Positions 50,639 through 58,637 of a DNA stretch of 64,000 bases are shown here, piece by piece. The DNA lies in contig CAVZZJ010000004.1 of NCBI GenBank assembly GCA_963779735.1, forward strand, positions 186,001 to 250,000. Reading direction: 5' to 3'. The DNA comes from Bog-473 sp963779735 (GTDB taxonomy: Bacteria; Actinomycetota; Acidimicrobiia; Acidimicrobiales; RAAP-2). The notes under the pieces were generated by a model. That model saw only the letters and a list, made by a program, of their open reading frames with translations, was not told the origin of the DNA and did not search any database. The position numbers and the translations under genes were made by a program. How positions within the stretch are numbered: the first letter of the stretch is position 1; each line of letters opens with the position of its first letter.

Positions 50639-51499
50639 CTAGCCGCCGGTGAATTTGGGCGCCCTGCGCTCCATGAACGCGGAGACCGCCTCCGTCAGGT
50701 CGTCGGAGGCCAGCATGCCGGCGTTCCAGGTGGCCACGTACTCCAGCCCCTCGCCGACCGTGCGGCCGTCGTTCGCCGCCAGCACCGATTTGGTGCCCTG
50801 GACGGCCAACGGTGAGTTGGCGGAGATCTCTCGGGCCAGCGCCGTGGCCGCCTCCAGGGCGGACGAGGCGTCGGCGGCCACATCGTTGACCAGGCCGATC
50901 TCCTTGGCGCGGGCCGCTCCGATGTCCTTCCCGGTGTAGGCCAGCTCGGCCAGGTGACCGGCGCCGATGATGGCGGGAAGCCGTTGCAGGCTGCCCAGAT
51001 CGGCCACGATCGCCACCTTGGCCTCCCGTACCGAGAAGACGGCGTCGGCGGAGGCCAGGCGGATGTCGCATGCGGCGATGAGATCGACCCCTGCGCCGAT
51101 GCAGTAGCCGTGGACGGCGGCGATCACCGGCTTCGGGCACAGGGCCACGGCCGAGACGGCCGCCTGAAGCCGGAGGACCTCGCGACGGGTGCTTCGGGCC
51201 CGGGCCGCCGCCGAGGGTGGGGGCCCGGAGCCGTCCGCGGCGGCGGCCCGTCCACCGACGAGCAGGCTTCCCATGGCCTTGAGGTCGAGTCCCACCGAGA
51301 AGTGCGGCCCCCGCGCCGCCACGACCACCACCCGCACCTCGTGGTCCTCGCCCACCGCGCCCATGGCTCGCGGCAGGTCGCGCCAGAACTCGGGACCCAT
51401 GGCGTTGGAGGCCTCCGCCCGGTCAAGCCACACGGTCGCCACGCCGTCGGTGCGCTCAATCGTCAGGACCGGTGAGTCGAACGGCGAGGCCTCTCCCAT
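50639..51499 (-). CDS. Crotonase-fold enzyme, delta(3,5)-delta(2,4)-dienoyl-CoA isomerase-like
   Basis: A 286-residue enoyl-CoA hydratase/isomerase superfamily protein. ARGPHFSVGLDLKAMGSLL gives the first oxyanion-hole strand and YCIGAGVDLIAACDIRLASADAVFSVREAKVAIVADLGSLQRLPAIIG the second, where acidic residues Asp, Glu and Asp match the pattern of ECH1-type dienoyl-CoA isomerases. The later GLEYVATWNAGMLASDDL is also like that group. It would help in beta-oxidation of unsaturated fatty acids. It lies on the opposite strand between sufB and sufD, interrupting the suf operon. Confidence 0.85.
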   Translation of the reverse strand: MGEASPFDSPVLTIERTDGVATVWLDRAEASNAMGPEFWRDLPRAMGAVGEDHEVRVVVVAARGPHFSVGLDLKAMGSLLVGGRAAAADGSGPPPSAAARARSTRREVLRLQAAVSAVALCPKPVIAAVHGYCIGAGVDLIAACDIRLASADAVFSVREAKVAIVADLGSLQRLPAIIGAGHLAELAYTGKDIGAARAKEIGLVNDVAADASSALEAATALAREISANSPLAVQGTKSVLAANDGRTVGEGLEYVATWNAGMLASDDLTEAVSAFMERRAPKFTGG

Positions 51500-51563
51500 G
51501 TGCGCAGGCTAATCCCCGTCGGATTCGGCCCTGCGGGGGGCCACTAAGGTGCAGCGCGCCCAC

Positions 51564-52904
51564 ATGCGTCCGAAAGAGGTTCACCTGCCCACCTTCACTG
51601 CCGACGGCTCTGCCGAGCTGGCGGGCCCTGAGTGGCTCCGTGACCGGCGCGCCGCCGGCATGGCGGCGTTCGCCAGGTCGACCATGCCCGCCGAGAGCGA
51701 GGAGGTCTGGCGGTACACGCCCATCGACGACCTGCATCTCGACCAGTTCGTCCCGGTGACCGAGGCCCCGGGTCCACCGGAGCAGGCGGCCCTGGCCCTG
51801 AGCGATGCGGTGGCCTCGGTGCTCGGACCCCTTTCGGGGCGGGTGCTGGTGCACAACGGGTTCCCGCACAGGTTCGACGTTGCGGGCGCCGGCCCCCTCT
51901 CGTTCGGCGGGAGCGACGGCGTCGCCGGCGGCTCCACGATGGTGGGCGGCGTGCAGGTTGGTGGCGACGCGCTGGTACTCCTCAACGACGCCTTCCTGCC
52001 CGACCCGGTGCTGGTCGACGTGCCCGCCGGGGTGGTGCTGGCCGACCCGATCCTCGTCGTCCACTGGTGTGGCGGCGAGCAGGGCCCGGCGGGCGCCGCC
52101 CTGTTCCCCCGGACCTCGGTCCGCCTCGGTGCCGGAGCGCGAGCGGCGCTGGTCGAGGTCTATGCCGGGCCCACAGGCGCCAGGCGGTCATTGGTGGCGC
52201 CGGTCACCGAGCTCCATGCCGGAGCCGAGGCCACCCTCTCGTACGTCTCGCTGCAGATCCTGGGCGACTCGGCGTGGTTCATCGCCCGCCTGGCGGCAAG
52301 CGGGGACACCGACTCGGTCCTGCGGACCTTCACCGTCGGACTGGGGGGCGACTACGACCGTGTTCGGTCAGACGTCTCGGTCGTCGGCCGCGGGGCGCGC
52401 AGCGAAATCCTCTCGACCTACCTAGGCAACGGCACCCAGGTGCACGACATCCGCACCCTGCAGGATCACGTGGCGCCCCGCACGAACAGCGAGCTGCTGT
52501 GCCAGGGCGCCGTCGCCGGAACCTCGCGCTCGGTCTACAGCGGGCTCATCCGGGTACACCGGGGGGCCGTGCGCTCCGACGCGCGGCAGACCAACCACAA
52601 CCTGGTGCTCGACGAGGGTGCGCACGCCGACTCGGTCCCCAACCTGGACATCTTGGAGAACGACGTGAAGTGCTCCCACGCCTCCACCGTCGGCCCCATC
52701 GACGAGGACCAGCGCTACTACATTGAGTCGCGCGGGATACGGCCCGATGTGGCGGAGGGGCTGATCGTGGAGGGGTTCTTCAACGACATCATCGACCGGG
52801 GGCCCGTCCCGGCCGTGACGCCCCTGCTCAAGCGGGAGGTCCTCGCCCGTCTGGACGTCGCCTTCGGCAATCGCCGTGAGGCCCGGGCGGCGGCCGATGC
52901 CTGA
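51564..52904 (+). CDS. sufD: Fe-S cluster assembly protein SufD
   Basis: The SufB partner of 446 aa that forms the SufBC2D scaffold. WRYTPIDDLHLDQFVP, a central beta-helix, GNGTQVHDIRTLQDHVAPRTNSELLCQGAVAGTSRSVYSGLIRVHRGA, and the C-terminal NLDILENDVKCSHASTVGPIDEDQRYYIESRGI (with His and Cys of the cluster-site) are all diagnostic. ATG 51564 (MRPKEVHLPTF) chosen; GTG 51549 in frame is possible. It overlaps the Rieske gene by 8 nt. Confidence 0.95.
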   Translation: MRPKEVHLPTFTADGSAELAGPEWLRDRRAAGMAAFARSTMPAESEEVWRYTPIDDLHLDQFVPVTEAPGPPEQAALALSDAVASVLGPLSGRVLVHNGFPHRFDVAGAGPLSFGGSDGVAGGSTMVGGVQVGGDALVLLNDAFLPDPVLVDVPAGVVLADPILVVHWCGGEQGPAGAALFPRTSVRLGAGARAALVEVYAGPTGARRSLVAPVTELHAGAEATLSYVSLQILGDSAWFIARLAASGDTDSVLRTFTVGLGGDYDRVRSDVSVVGRGARSEILSTYLGNGTQVHDIRTLQDHVAPRTNSELLCQGAVAGTSRSVYSGLIRVHRGAVRSDARQTNHNLVLDEGAHADSVPNLDILENDVKCSHASTVGPIDEDQRYYIESRGIRPDVAEGLIVEGFFNDIIDRGPVPAVTPLLKREVLARLDVAFGNRREARAAADA

Positions 52905-53214
52905 GACCGTGGTGCTTTGCCGGACCGACGAGCTGTCCTCCGGTCAAGCCAGGCGCTTCGACGTCGCCGGGCATCGCATCGCTCTGGTGCGCACGGACGA
53001 CGAGTTCCACGCCGTCGGGGATCGCTGTAGCCACGAGAACTACTCGCTGGCCGAGGGCGAGGTGTGGGTGGACGAGCGCGAGATCGAGTGCCCCCGGCAC
53101 GGGAGCACGTTCGACCTGCGAACCGGCCGTCCCTGCTCCCTGCCGGCCACCCAGGCCGTAGCGGTCTACGAGGTGGCCGTCGTCGAGGGAGAGGTCTGCG
53201 TGGTCCTGCCATGA
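52897..53214 (+). CDS. Rieske 2Fe-2S ferredoxin
   Basis: A 105-residue single-domain Rieske protein. Cluster ligands are in RCSHENYSL (CxH) and CPRHGSTFDLRTGRP (CxxH), the standard spacing. It may donate electrons for cluster formation or to oxygenases; in actinobacteria it is common inside suf operons. It overlaps sufD at its start and sufC at its end by 8 and 4 nt, so it is part of the same operon. Confidence 0.95.
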   Translation: MPETVVLCRTDELSSGQARRFDVAGHRIALVRTDDEFHAVGDRCSHENYSLAEGEVWVDEREIECPRHGSTFDLRTGRPCSLPATQAVAVYEVAVVEGEVCVVLP

Positions 53215-53951
53215 CGCCGCACACCCTGGTCGTCCAGGGGTTGCATGCGTCCGCCGGCGGGCGTGAGGTGCTCCACGGCATCGACCTGGAGCTCCACAGC
53301 GGCGAGGTCCACGTCGTCATGGGGCCCAACGGCTCGGGCAAGAGCACGCTGGCCCACGCCCTGATGGGCCGGCCGGGAACGACGGTGACGGCGGGCAGCA
53401 TTCGCATGGACGGCCACGAACTGGTCGATCTACCGGCCTGGGAGCGGGCCCGGGCCGGCCTGTTCCTGGCCCTCCAGAATCCGGTGGAGGTGCCCGGCGT
53501 CGGGCTGCGCTCCTTGCTCTCTGCGGCCCTCGACGGCGCCGGAATCGCCACCCTCGACGAGCGGCTGGTGGCCGAGGCGGAGGCCGTGGGTCTCGAGAAG
53601 GGGCTTCTGTCCCGGCCCCTCAACGTGGACCTCTCGGGAGGGGAGAAGAAGCGTACGGAGATGGTCCAGCTCGGGGTCCTGCAGCCGTCGATGTGCATTC
53701 TGGACGAGATCGACTCCGGGCTCGACGTCGACGCGCTCGGTGACGTGGCCAGGCACCTGCAGCTGGCCACGGTCGAGTGGCACGTGGGCATCCTGGCCAT
53801 CACCCACTTTCCCCGCTTCCTCGTCGAGCTGGAGGCGGACGTGGTGCACGTGATGGTTGACGGGCGCATCGTGGCCAGCGGGGATGCCGATCTGGCCCTC
53901 CAGCTCGAGCGCACCGGCTACGCCGGTTACGGCGACAGCGGGAAGGCGTGA
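53211..53951 (+). CDS. sufC: SufC-like ATPase, copy 1 (plus-strand suf arm)
   Basis: A 246-residue ABC-type ATPase: Walker A GPNGSGKST, signature DLSGGEKKRTEM, Walker B CILDEIDSGLDVDAL, and the H-motif ITHFPRF. SufC normally dimerises on SufB/SufD and drives opening of the scaffold. Compared with the second copy at 58634, which reads VLDETDSGLD in the same place and GFSGGEKKRNEI for its signature, this copy is more divergent. Two SufC genes are not typical of this group, which normally has one. ATG 53211 overlaps the Rieske stop. Confidence 0.93.
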   Translation: MTPHTLVVQGLHASAGGREVLHGIDLELHSGEVHVVMGPNGSGKSTLAHALMGRPGTTVTAGSIRMDGHELVDLPAWERARAGLFLALQNPVEVPGVGLRSLLSAALDGAGIATLDERLVAEAEAVGLEKGLLSRPLNVDLSGGEKKRTEMVQLGVLQPSMCILDEIDSGLDVDALGDVARHLQLATVEWHVGILAITHFPRFLVELEADVVHVMVDGRIVASGDADLALQLERTGYAGYGDSGKA

Positions 53952-54089
53952 TGAGCCGTTTCGACGCGTAACTGCAACCTCCCTGCACCCTAGGTGAGGC
54001 CAAAGCGGCATGGTTGGGCTGTAGCGTGTGGTCAGCTCACAACGAGCGAGAGCGCTTCCGGATACGGAGGCAAGGAGTGGCGGGACCCC

Positions 54090-54836
54090 ATGGAGCAAAC
54101 GGGGAACGCTGTCGCGGGTGGAGTCCGGCGACAGCTTCCACACCTCACGATCAGCGCCCACGCGTGCGGCAAGGCCGGTGGCATCCTCAGGATGCCGGCG
54201 CCGCGAACGGCGCTCCGCCACGCCGCTCCGGTGGTTCTCGAGGCCGTCCTGGCCCCGCTCGCCCTGTTCTACTCCGTCCTGCTCCTCTGGGGGTTCCGCG
54301 GCGCCCTCATCGCCGCCCTCGGATGGTCGTTCCTGGCCCTGGGCCGCAGGCTGTACCGGGGGGAGCGGGCCTCCATGCTGCTCCTGCTCGGGACGATGCT
54401 CCTCACCGTGCGCACGGCCGTGTCGTTCATCACCGGGAGCGCTTTCCTCTACTTCGCCCAGCCCACGGCCGGCACCATCGTGATCGCCCTGGTGCTGTTC
54501 GGCTCGGCCATCATCGGACGCCCGTTCACCCAGCGCTTTGCCGGCGACTTCTGCCCGATGGACCCCGAGCTGCTGGCCCGACCCCTCGTGCAGCGGTTCT
54601 TCGTCCGCATCTCCGTCCTGTGGGCCACGGTGCTCCTGTTGAACGCCGGCTTCGTGCTGTGGCTGCTGGTCACCTCGTCCCTCCACGCCTTCGTACTCGA
54701 GCGGGCGGCGGTCACCTACACCCTCACCGCCTGTGCCATCTACCTCTCCATCCGGCAGTTCGTGAGGATGATGCGCGGCGACGGCATCACCGTGCAGTGG
54801 GGCGCAGAGCCGGCGCTCCTGGCCGTGGAGGCATAG
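54090..54836 (+). CDS. Multi-pass membrane protein, VC0807-like
   Basis: A 248-residue protein with about six hydrophobic segments: VLEAVLAPLALFYSVLLLWG, GALIAALGWSFLALGRRLY, MLLLLGTMLLTVRTAVSF, GTIVIALVLFGSAIIG, ISVLWATVLLLNAGFVLWLLV, and a last one after AVTYTLTACAIYLSI. The pattern resembles the VC0807/septation-like integral membrane family. ATG 54090 follows the good site AAGGAG. The 138-nt gap before it, after sufC, holds no clear regulatory site. Function unknown. Confidence 0.7.
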   Translation: MEQTGNAVAGGVRRQLPHLTISAHACGKAGGILRMPAPRTALRHAAPVVLEAVLAPLALFYSVLLLWGFRGALIAALGWSFLALGRRLYRGERASMLLLLGTMLLTVRTAVSFITGSAFLYFAQPTAGTIVIALVLFGSAIIGRPFTQRFAGDFCPMDPELLARPLVQRFFVRISVLWATVLLLNAGFVLWLLVTSSLHAFVLERAAVTYTLTACAIYLSIRQFVRMMRGDGITVQWGAEPALLAVEA

Positions 54837-54839
54837 CCC

Positions 54840-55174
54840 TCAACCGTCCCACGAGGACTGCCGTTCCGAACCCGTGTCGAAGAAGGCGTCGAGGTACTGA
54901 TCGGTGGCGAGCTCGCTGTCGCGGTGAGGGAGAACACCTCGGCCCCGCTGGTCGGGTGACCGGGTAGGAGGCACACCTGGGCCAGGTTCAGGTACTCGAC
55001 GCCGTTGGCGGCTGCATAGGTGGCGGCCTCGGTCTCGGCCAGCGAGATGGCGTTGTCGAAGCTGTCCGTGCACCAGAGCGTCATCCGCTCCTCGTAGACG
55101 AATCCCTGATCGGCCTCCGATCCGAACAGGCATCTGACCGTGTACCACGTCGGGGCGGGCGACTCTTTGGGCAT
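54840..55174 (-). CDS. DUF4288-like protein, apparent frameshift
   Basis: The frame from ATG 55174 reads MPKESPAPTWYTVRCLFG and continues ERMTLWCTDSFDNAISLAETEAATYAAANGVEYLNLAQVCLLP to SGAEVFSL, a shape seen in small DUF4288-type actinobacterial proteins. It then breaks; the next frame carries on RDSELATDQYLDAFFDTGSERQSSWDG to a stop at 54840. Restoring one base at about 54924-54934 joins both into about 110 aa. One base is missing rather than extra. It is convergent with the membrane protein gene, with 3 nt between the stops. Pseudogene or sequence error. Confidence 0.6.
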
Positions 55175-55206
55175 CTCGAAAGGGTAGATCGAACCCGGGC
55201 AGGCTC

Positions 55207-55250
55207 TGGACGTGGGTCGTAAATTGAGTGTATAGTTTGAGCAATCACTT
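55207..55250 (+). promoter_or_regulatory. Predicted promoter and dyad upstream of the TetR gene
   Basis: TGGACG (55207-55212) and TATAGT (55231-55236) are 18 nt apart in an AT-rich patch, the only such patch in the local sequence. AGTG-N15-CACT (55227-55249) spans the -10 box and may be the operator where the TetR protein represses its own operon. Confidence 0.4.
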
Positions 55251-55288
55251 AAAAAATATCCGCAAACCTCGAGTCGAAAGAGGTGGAG

Positions 55289-55942
55289 ATGGCCAAGGCC
55301 GGCAGGCCCAGCAAGGTGACCGACGGAGGGACCGCCCGATCGAGCGAGACCCGGCGCCTCCTGGTCGAGGCCGCCGTCGCCACCCTGAGGGAGGAGGGCT
55401 ACGCCGGGGCGAGCGCGCGGGCCATCGCCGAGCGGGCGGGTACGACCCAGGGCCTGGTCTTCTACCACTTCGGCTCCGTCGCCAACCTGCTCCTCGCCGC
55501 CCTCGATGCGGTGAGCACCCAACGGCTGGAGCACTACGGCACGGCCGTCGCTCTCGCCGGCTCGCTGGAGGATCTCGTCGATGCGGCGACGGCCATATTC
55601 CGGGAGGATCTCGACGCGGGCTACGTCACCGTTCTGGCCGAAATGATCGTCGGCGCATCCTCCACGCCCGGTCTCGGCCACGAGGTGGCGGCCCGGATCG
55701 GTCCGTGGACCGCATTCGCGCAACGGGTCCTCGACGCGACGCTGGGCGACTCCCCCCTGGGCTCCGCCGTTCCCTCCGCAGAGGTGGCCTACGGCATCGT
55801 CGCCCTCTACCTGGGCCTGGAGATGCTCAGCCACCTCGATGGCGAGCAAGCCCCCGCGTTGGCGCTCTTCGCGCGGGCCAAGCAGCTGGCGCCGCTTCTG
55901 TCCGCGCTCGGCGCCGTCGCACCGCGAGGGGGAGCGCTGTGA
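55289..55942 (+). CDS. TetR-family transcriptional regulator
   Basis: A 217-residue repressor with the HTH at residues ~20-70: SSETRRLLVEAAVATLREEGYAGASARAIAERAGTTQGLVFYHFGSVANLLLAAL. The ligand domain is all helical and not assignable. ATG 55289 follows AGGTGG. The NmrA-like gene starts at its own stop (GTGA), so the two make an operon. It probably controls that reductase and perhaps itself. Confidence 0.92.
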   Translation: MAKAGRPSKVTDGGTARSSETRRLLVEAAVATLREEGYAGASARAIAERAGTTQGLVFYHFGSVANLLLAALDAVSTQRLEHYGTAVALAGSLEDLVDAATAIFREDLDAGYVTVLAEMIVGASSTPGLGHEVAARIGPWTAFAQRVLDATLGDSPLGSAVPSAEVAYGIVALYLGLEMLSHLDGEQAPALALFARAKQLAPLLSALGAVAPRGGAL

Positions 55943-56865
55943 GCTCGACGCCGGGCGGCGACCGCGGCCTGCATGCCGTGACCGGGGCGTTCAGCTACTC
56001 GGGCCGCGCCATCACCGCCACCCTGCTGGACTCGGGTTGCCGGGTGCGCACCCTCACCGGGCACCCGGGCCGTGCACCGAGCGGATCTCCGGTAGAGGTC
56101 CGCCCTCTCGACTTCGACGACCAACTGGGCCTGGTCGGGTCGCTCGAGGGCGTGACCACGCTCTACAACACCTACTGGGTCCGTTTCGCGCACGGGAGCG
56201 TCGATCACGAGCTGGCCGTCGCCAACTCCCGCGCCCTGTTCCAGGCTGCGGCGCGAGCGGGCGTCCAGCGCATCGTCCACGTCGGCATCACGCACCCCAG
56301 TGCCGCCTCTCCCTCGCCGTACTTCCGGGGCAAGGCGATGGTGGAGCGTGCGCTGGTCGAGACGGGAGTCCCCTTCGGCATCGTGCGGCCGGCCATCCTC
56401 TTCGGTGGCGATGGTGTTCTGTTGAACAACGTCGCCTGGTTGCTGCGTCACCTGCCCGTCTTCGCCATCGGCGGGCGGGGGGACTATCGGATACGGGGCA
56501 TCCACGTGGACGATCTGGCCCGGCTCTGCGTCGCCCTGGGAGCCGAACGGGACGACCGCGTCATCGATGCCGTCGGCCCCGAACGGCCCACCTTCCTCGA
56601 GCTCGTGACGTCCATCCGGAACGTGGTCGGCAGCCGGGCCCGTATCGTCCGCGTGCCCGGCATCGCGGTGCCCTTGGTCGCCCGCCTGGTCGGTCTGGCG
56701 GTGCACGACGTGCTCCTCACGCCCGACGAGTACTGGGCCATGGCCAACGGCTTGGCCGACACCGAGGGACCGGCGACGGGCCAGACCGCCCTATCGGAGT
56801 GGTTGGTCGAGCATGGCGACACCTTGGGGCGCCACTACGCCAGCGAGCTGGCGCGGCACTTCTGA
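55939..56865 (+). CDS. NmrA-like / atypical NAD(P)-binding SDR protein
   Basis: A 308-residue Rossmann protein: VTGAFSYSGRAITATLLDSG is the glycine-rich cofactor loop in the form GxxxxSG, TYWVRFAHG and HVGITHPSAASPSPYFRGKAMVERALVET carry the NmrA-type middle, GIVRPAILFGG the later strand. The Tyr-x3-Lys of classical SDRs is present in YFRGKAMVE, in the usual atypical-SDR context. Members act as NAD(P)H-dependent reductases or redox sensors. GTG 55939 overlaps the TetR stop. Substrate unknown. Confidence 0.85.
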   Translation: MSSTPGGDRGLHAVTGAFSYSGRAITATLLDSGCRVRTLTGHPGRAPSGSPVEVRPLDFDDQLGLVGSLEGVTTLYNTYWVRFAHGSVDHELAVANSRALFQAAARAGVQRIVHVGITHPSAASPSPYFRGKAMVERALVETGVPFGIVRPAILFGGDGVLLNNVAWLLRHLPVFAIGGRGDYRIRGIHVDDLARLCVALGAERDDRVIDAVGPERPTFLELVTSIRNVVGSRARIVRVPGIAVPLVARLVGLAVHDVLLTPDEYWAMANGLADTEGPATGQTALSEWLVEHGDTLGRHYASELARHF

Positions 56866-56884
56866 GCTTCGGCCGGGCGTACGC

Positions 56885-57367
56885 TCAGGAGGCCTCGGCG
56901 GCCACTTCATCGAGCCCCTGGGCCAGCGCGATCCAACTGAGGGTGGCGCACTTGATCCGCACGGGGAACTTCACCACGCCCTGGAGGGCGGCCAGCTCGC
57001 CCAGGCCGTCGACATCGATGGCCTCGGGCTCATCGGCCTCGCCGTCCTTGCCCAAGAGGGCCTCGTGGATCGACATCATCCCCTTGAACGTGTGGATCAG
57101 CTCCCGCACCTCGTCCAGGGACTTCCCCTTGACCGCCGATGACATGAGGGAGGCCGATGACTGGCTGATGGAGCACCCCGAGCCGCCGATCTTCAGATCG
57201 GCCAGCTTGCCGTCCTCGACCAGGAGGCTGAGGACGACCTCGTCGCCGCAGAGTGGGTTGAACCCTTCGACCCGGTGGGCCGGTGGCGATTCGAGCTCAC
57301 CGCGGTTGCGGGGCGATCGGTAGTGGTCGAGAATGATCTCCCGGTAGAGATCGTCGAAGTCGCCCAT
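56885..57367 (-). CDS. sufU: SufU-type zinc-dependent sulfur relay protein
   Basis: A 160-residue IscU/SufU-family protein that takes persulfide sulfur from SufS. DDLYREIILDHYRSPRNRGEL, NPLCGDEVVLSLLVEDGKLADLKIGGSGCSISQSSASLMSSAVKG, and KFPVRIKCATLSWIALAQGL show the three conserved Cys plus Asp (C, D, C, C) that hold zinc. GEADEPEAIDVDGLG is an insert typical of SufU rather than IscU. ATG 57367 fits homologues; ATG 57430 would overlap sufS. It is last in the minus-strand suf arm, 25 nt after sufS. Confidence 0.94.
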   Translation of the reverse strand: MGDFDDLYREIILDHYRSPRNRGELESPPAHRVEGFNPLCGDEVVLSLLVEDGKLADLKIGGSGCSISQSSASLMSSAVKGKSLDEVRELIHTFKGMMSIHEALLGKDGEADEPEAIDVDGLGELAALQGVVKFPVRIKCATLSWIALAQGLDEVAAEAS

Positions 57368-57392
57368 CAGTCGGCCTCGGGAAGAAGTGAAG

Positions 57393-58637
57393 TCACCCGA
57401 ACAATCTACCGGCTTCCACCAACCCCTCAATCAGCACTTCGATGTCGTGCTCGTCGCTGAACAGGGACAATGATGCCCGAGCGGTGGCTTGGACGCCTAG
57501 TTTGCGCATCAGCGGCTTGGCGCAGTGGTGTCCGGGCCGCACGCAGACACCGAACTGGTCCAGCACCTGGGCGAGATCGTGCGCGTGGATGTCGCGATAG
57601 CCCAGGGAGATCACGCCGCCCCGATCGTCGCCGGCCGGCGGACCGAAGATCCGGCAGTCGCCGCCGAGCTTGTCGTCCAGCCGGCCCAGCGCGTAGGCGG
57701 TGAGCTCTCGCTCGTGGGCGCGGATGCGGTCCATGCCGATGTCGCTCAGGTAGTCGACGGCCGTCGAGAGGCCCACGGCCTCTGCGATGGGGGGCGTCCC
57801 CGCCTCGAACCGGGCCGGCGGCGCCGCCGCTCGGAAGGAGTCCAGCTTCACGTCGAGGATCATGCCGCCACCACCCAGGAAGGGCGGCATGGAGGCGAGC
57901 AGCTCGCGCCGGCCCCACAGCACACCGATGCCGGTGGGGCCCATCATCTTGTGGCCGGAGAAGGCGAGGAAGTCGGCGCCCATGGTCTTCACGTCGATGG
58001 GCGCGTGCGGGACCAGTTGTGCCCCGTCGACCACGACGACCGCACCGGCGCTGTGGGCCACGGCTGCGATCTCCGCCACCGGGTTGATCGTGCCGAGCAC
58101 GTTGGACATGGCCGATACCCCGACCAGCTTGACCCCGGCCACCAGTGTCGAAAGGTCGCTCAGGTCGAGGCGACCCTCACCGTCGACGGGTATGTGGCGC
58201 ACCTCGAGCCCGACGTCCTCGGCCAGCATCAACCAGGGGACGAGATTGGCGTGGTGCTCCATCTCGGTCAGGAGAATGCGATCGCCTGCCTTCAGGTTGG
58301 CTCTGGCCCAGGTGTGCGCGACCAGGTTGAGCGATTCGGTCGTGTTCTTGGCGAAAACGATCTCGTGGGCCGGGTCCGGCGCGCCGATAAAGCGACCCAC
58401 GACGAGTCGGGCATTCTCGTACAGGTGGGTCGACTCCTCGGCGGTGGCGTAGACGCCGCGGTGCACGTTGGCGTGGGTCGTCTCGTAGTACCTCGCCATG
58501 GCGTCGATCACGGCGTGGGGCTGCAGCGCGGACGACGCCGAGTCGAGGTAGACGATCGGGCGGTCGTGCACGCGGCGGGTGAGCAGGGGGAAGTCCTTGC
58601 GGAGCGCTTCGACGTTCAAGGGAGTGGCCACCGTCAT
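57393..58637 (-). CDS. sufS: Cysteine desulfurase SufS
   Basis: A class II cysteine desulfurase of 414 aa that mobilises sulfur for the SUF scaffold through SufU. YLDSASSALQPHAVIDAM, NTTESLNLVAH, EHHANLVPW, the PLP lysine in SGHKMMGPTGIGVL, and the Cys in RPGHHCAKPLM (about residue 372) are present. The catalytic loop is the short class II form, unlike the IscS at 2706-3887. The ATGA start overlaps the sufC stop. Confidence 0.96.
   Translation of the reverse strand: MTVATPLNVEALRKDFPLLTRRVHDRPIVYLDSASSALQPHAVIDAMARYYETTHANVHRGVYATAEESTHLYENARLVVGRFIGAPDPAHEIVFAKNTTESLNLVAHTWARANLKAGDRILLTEMEHHANLVPWLMLAEDVGLEVRHIPVDGEGRLDLSDLSTLVAGVKLVGVSAMSNVLGTINPVAEIAAVAHSAGAVVVVDGAQLVPHAPIDVKTMGADFLAFSGHKMMGPTGIGVLWGRRELLASMPPFLGGGGMILDVKLDSFRAAAPPARFEAGTPPIAEAVGLSTAVDYLSDIGMDRIRAHERELTAYALGRLDDKLGGDCRIFGPPAGDDRGGVISLGYRDIHAHDLAQVLDQFGVCVRPGHHCAKPLMRKLGVQATARASLSLFSDEHDIEVLIEGLVEAGRLFG

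Noticed and set aside
53952..54089. Regulatory RNA between sufC and the membrane protein gene
   Set aside because: The 138-nt gap has no long stem, leader frame or T tract that I could support.
54740..55849. 369-codon minus-strand frame antisense to the TetR gene
   Set aside because: Only the segment starting at 55174 looks real; upstream codons are antisense to TetR.
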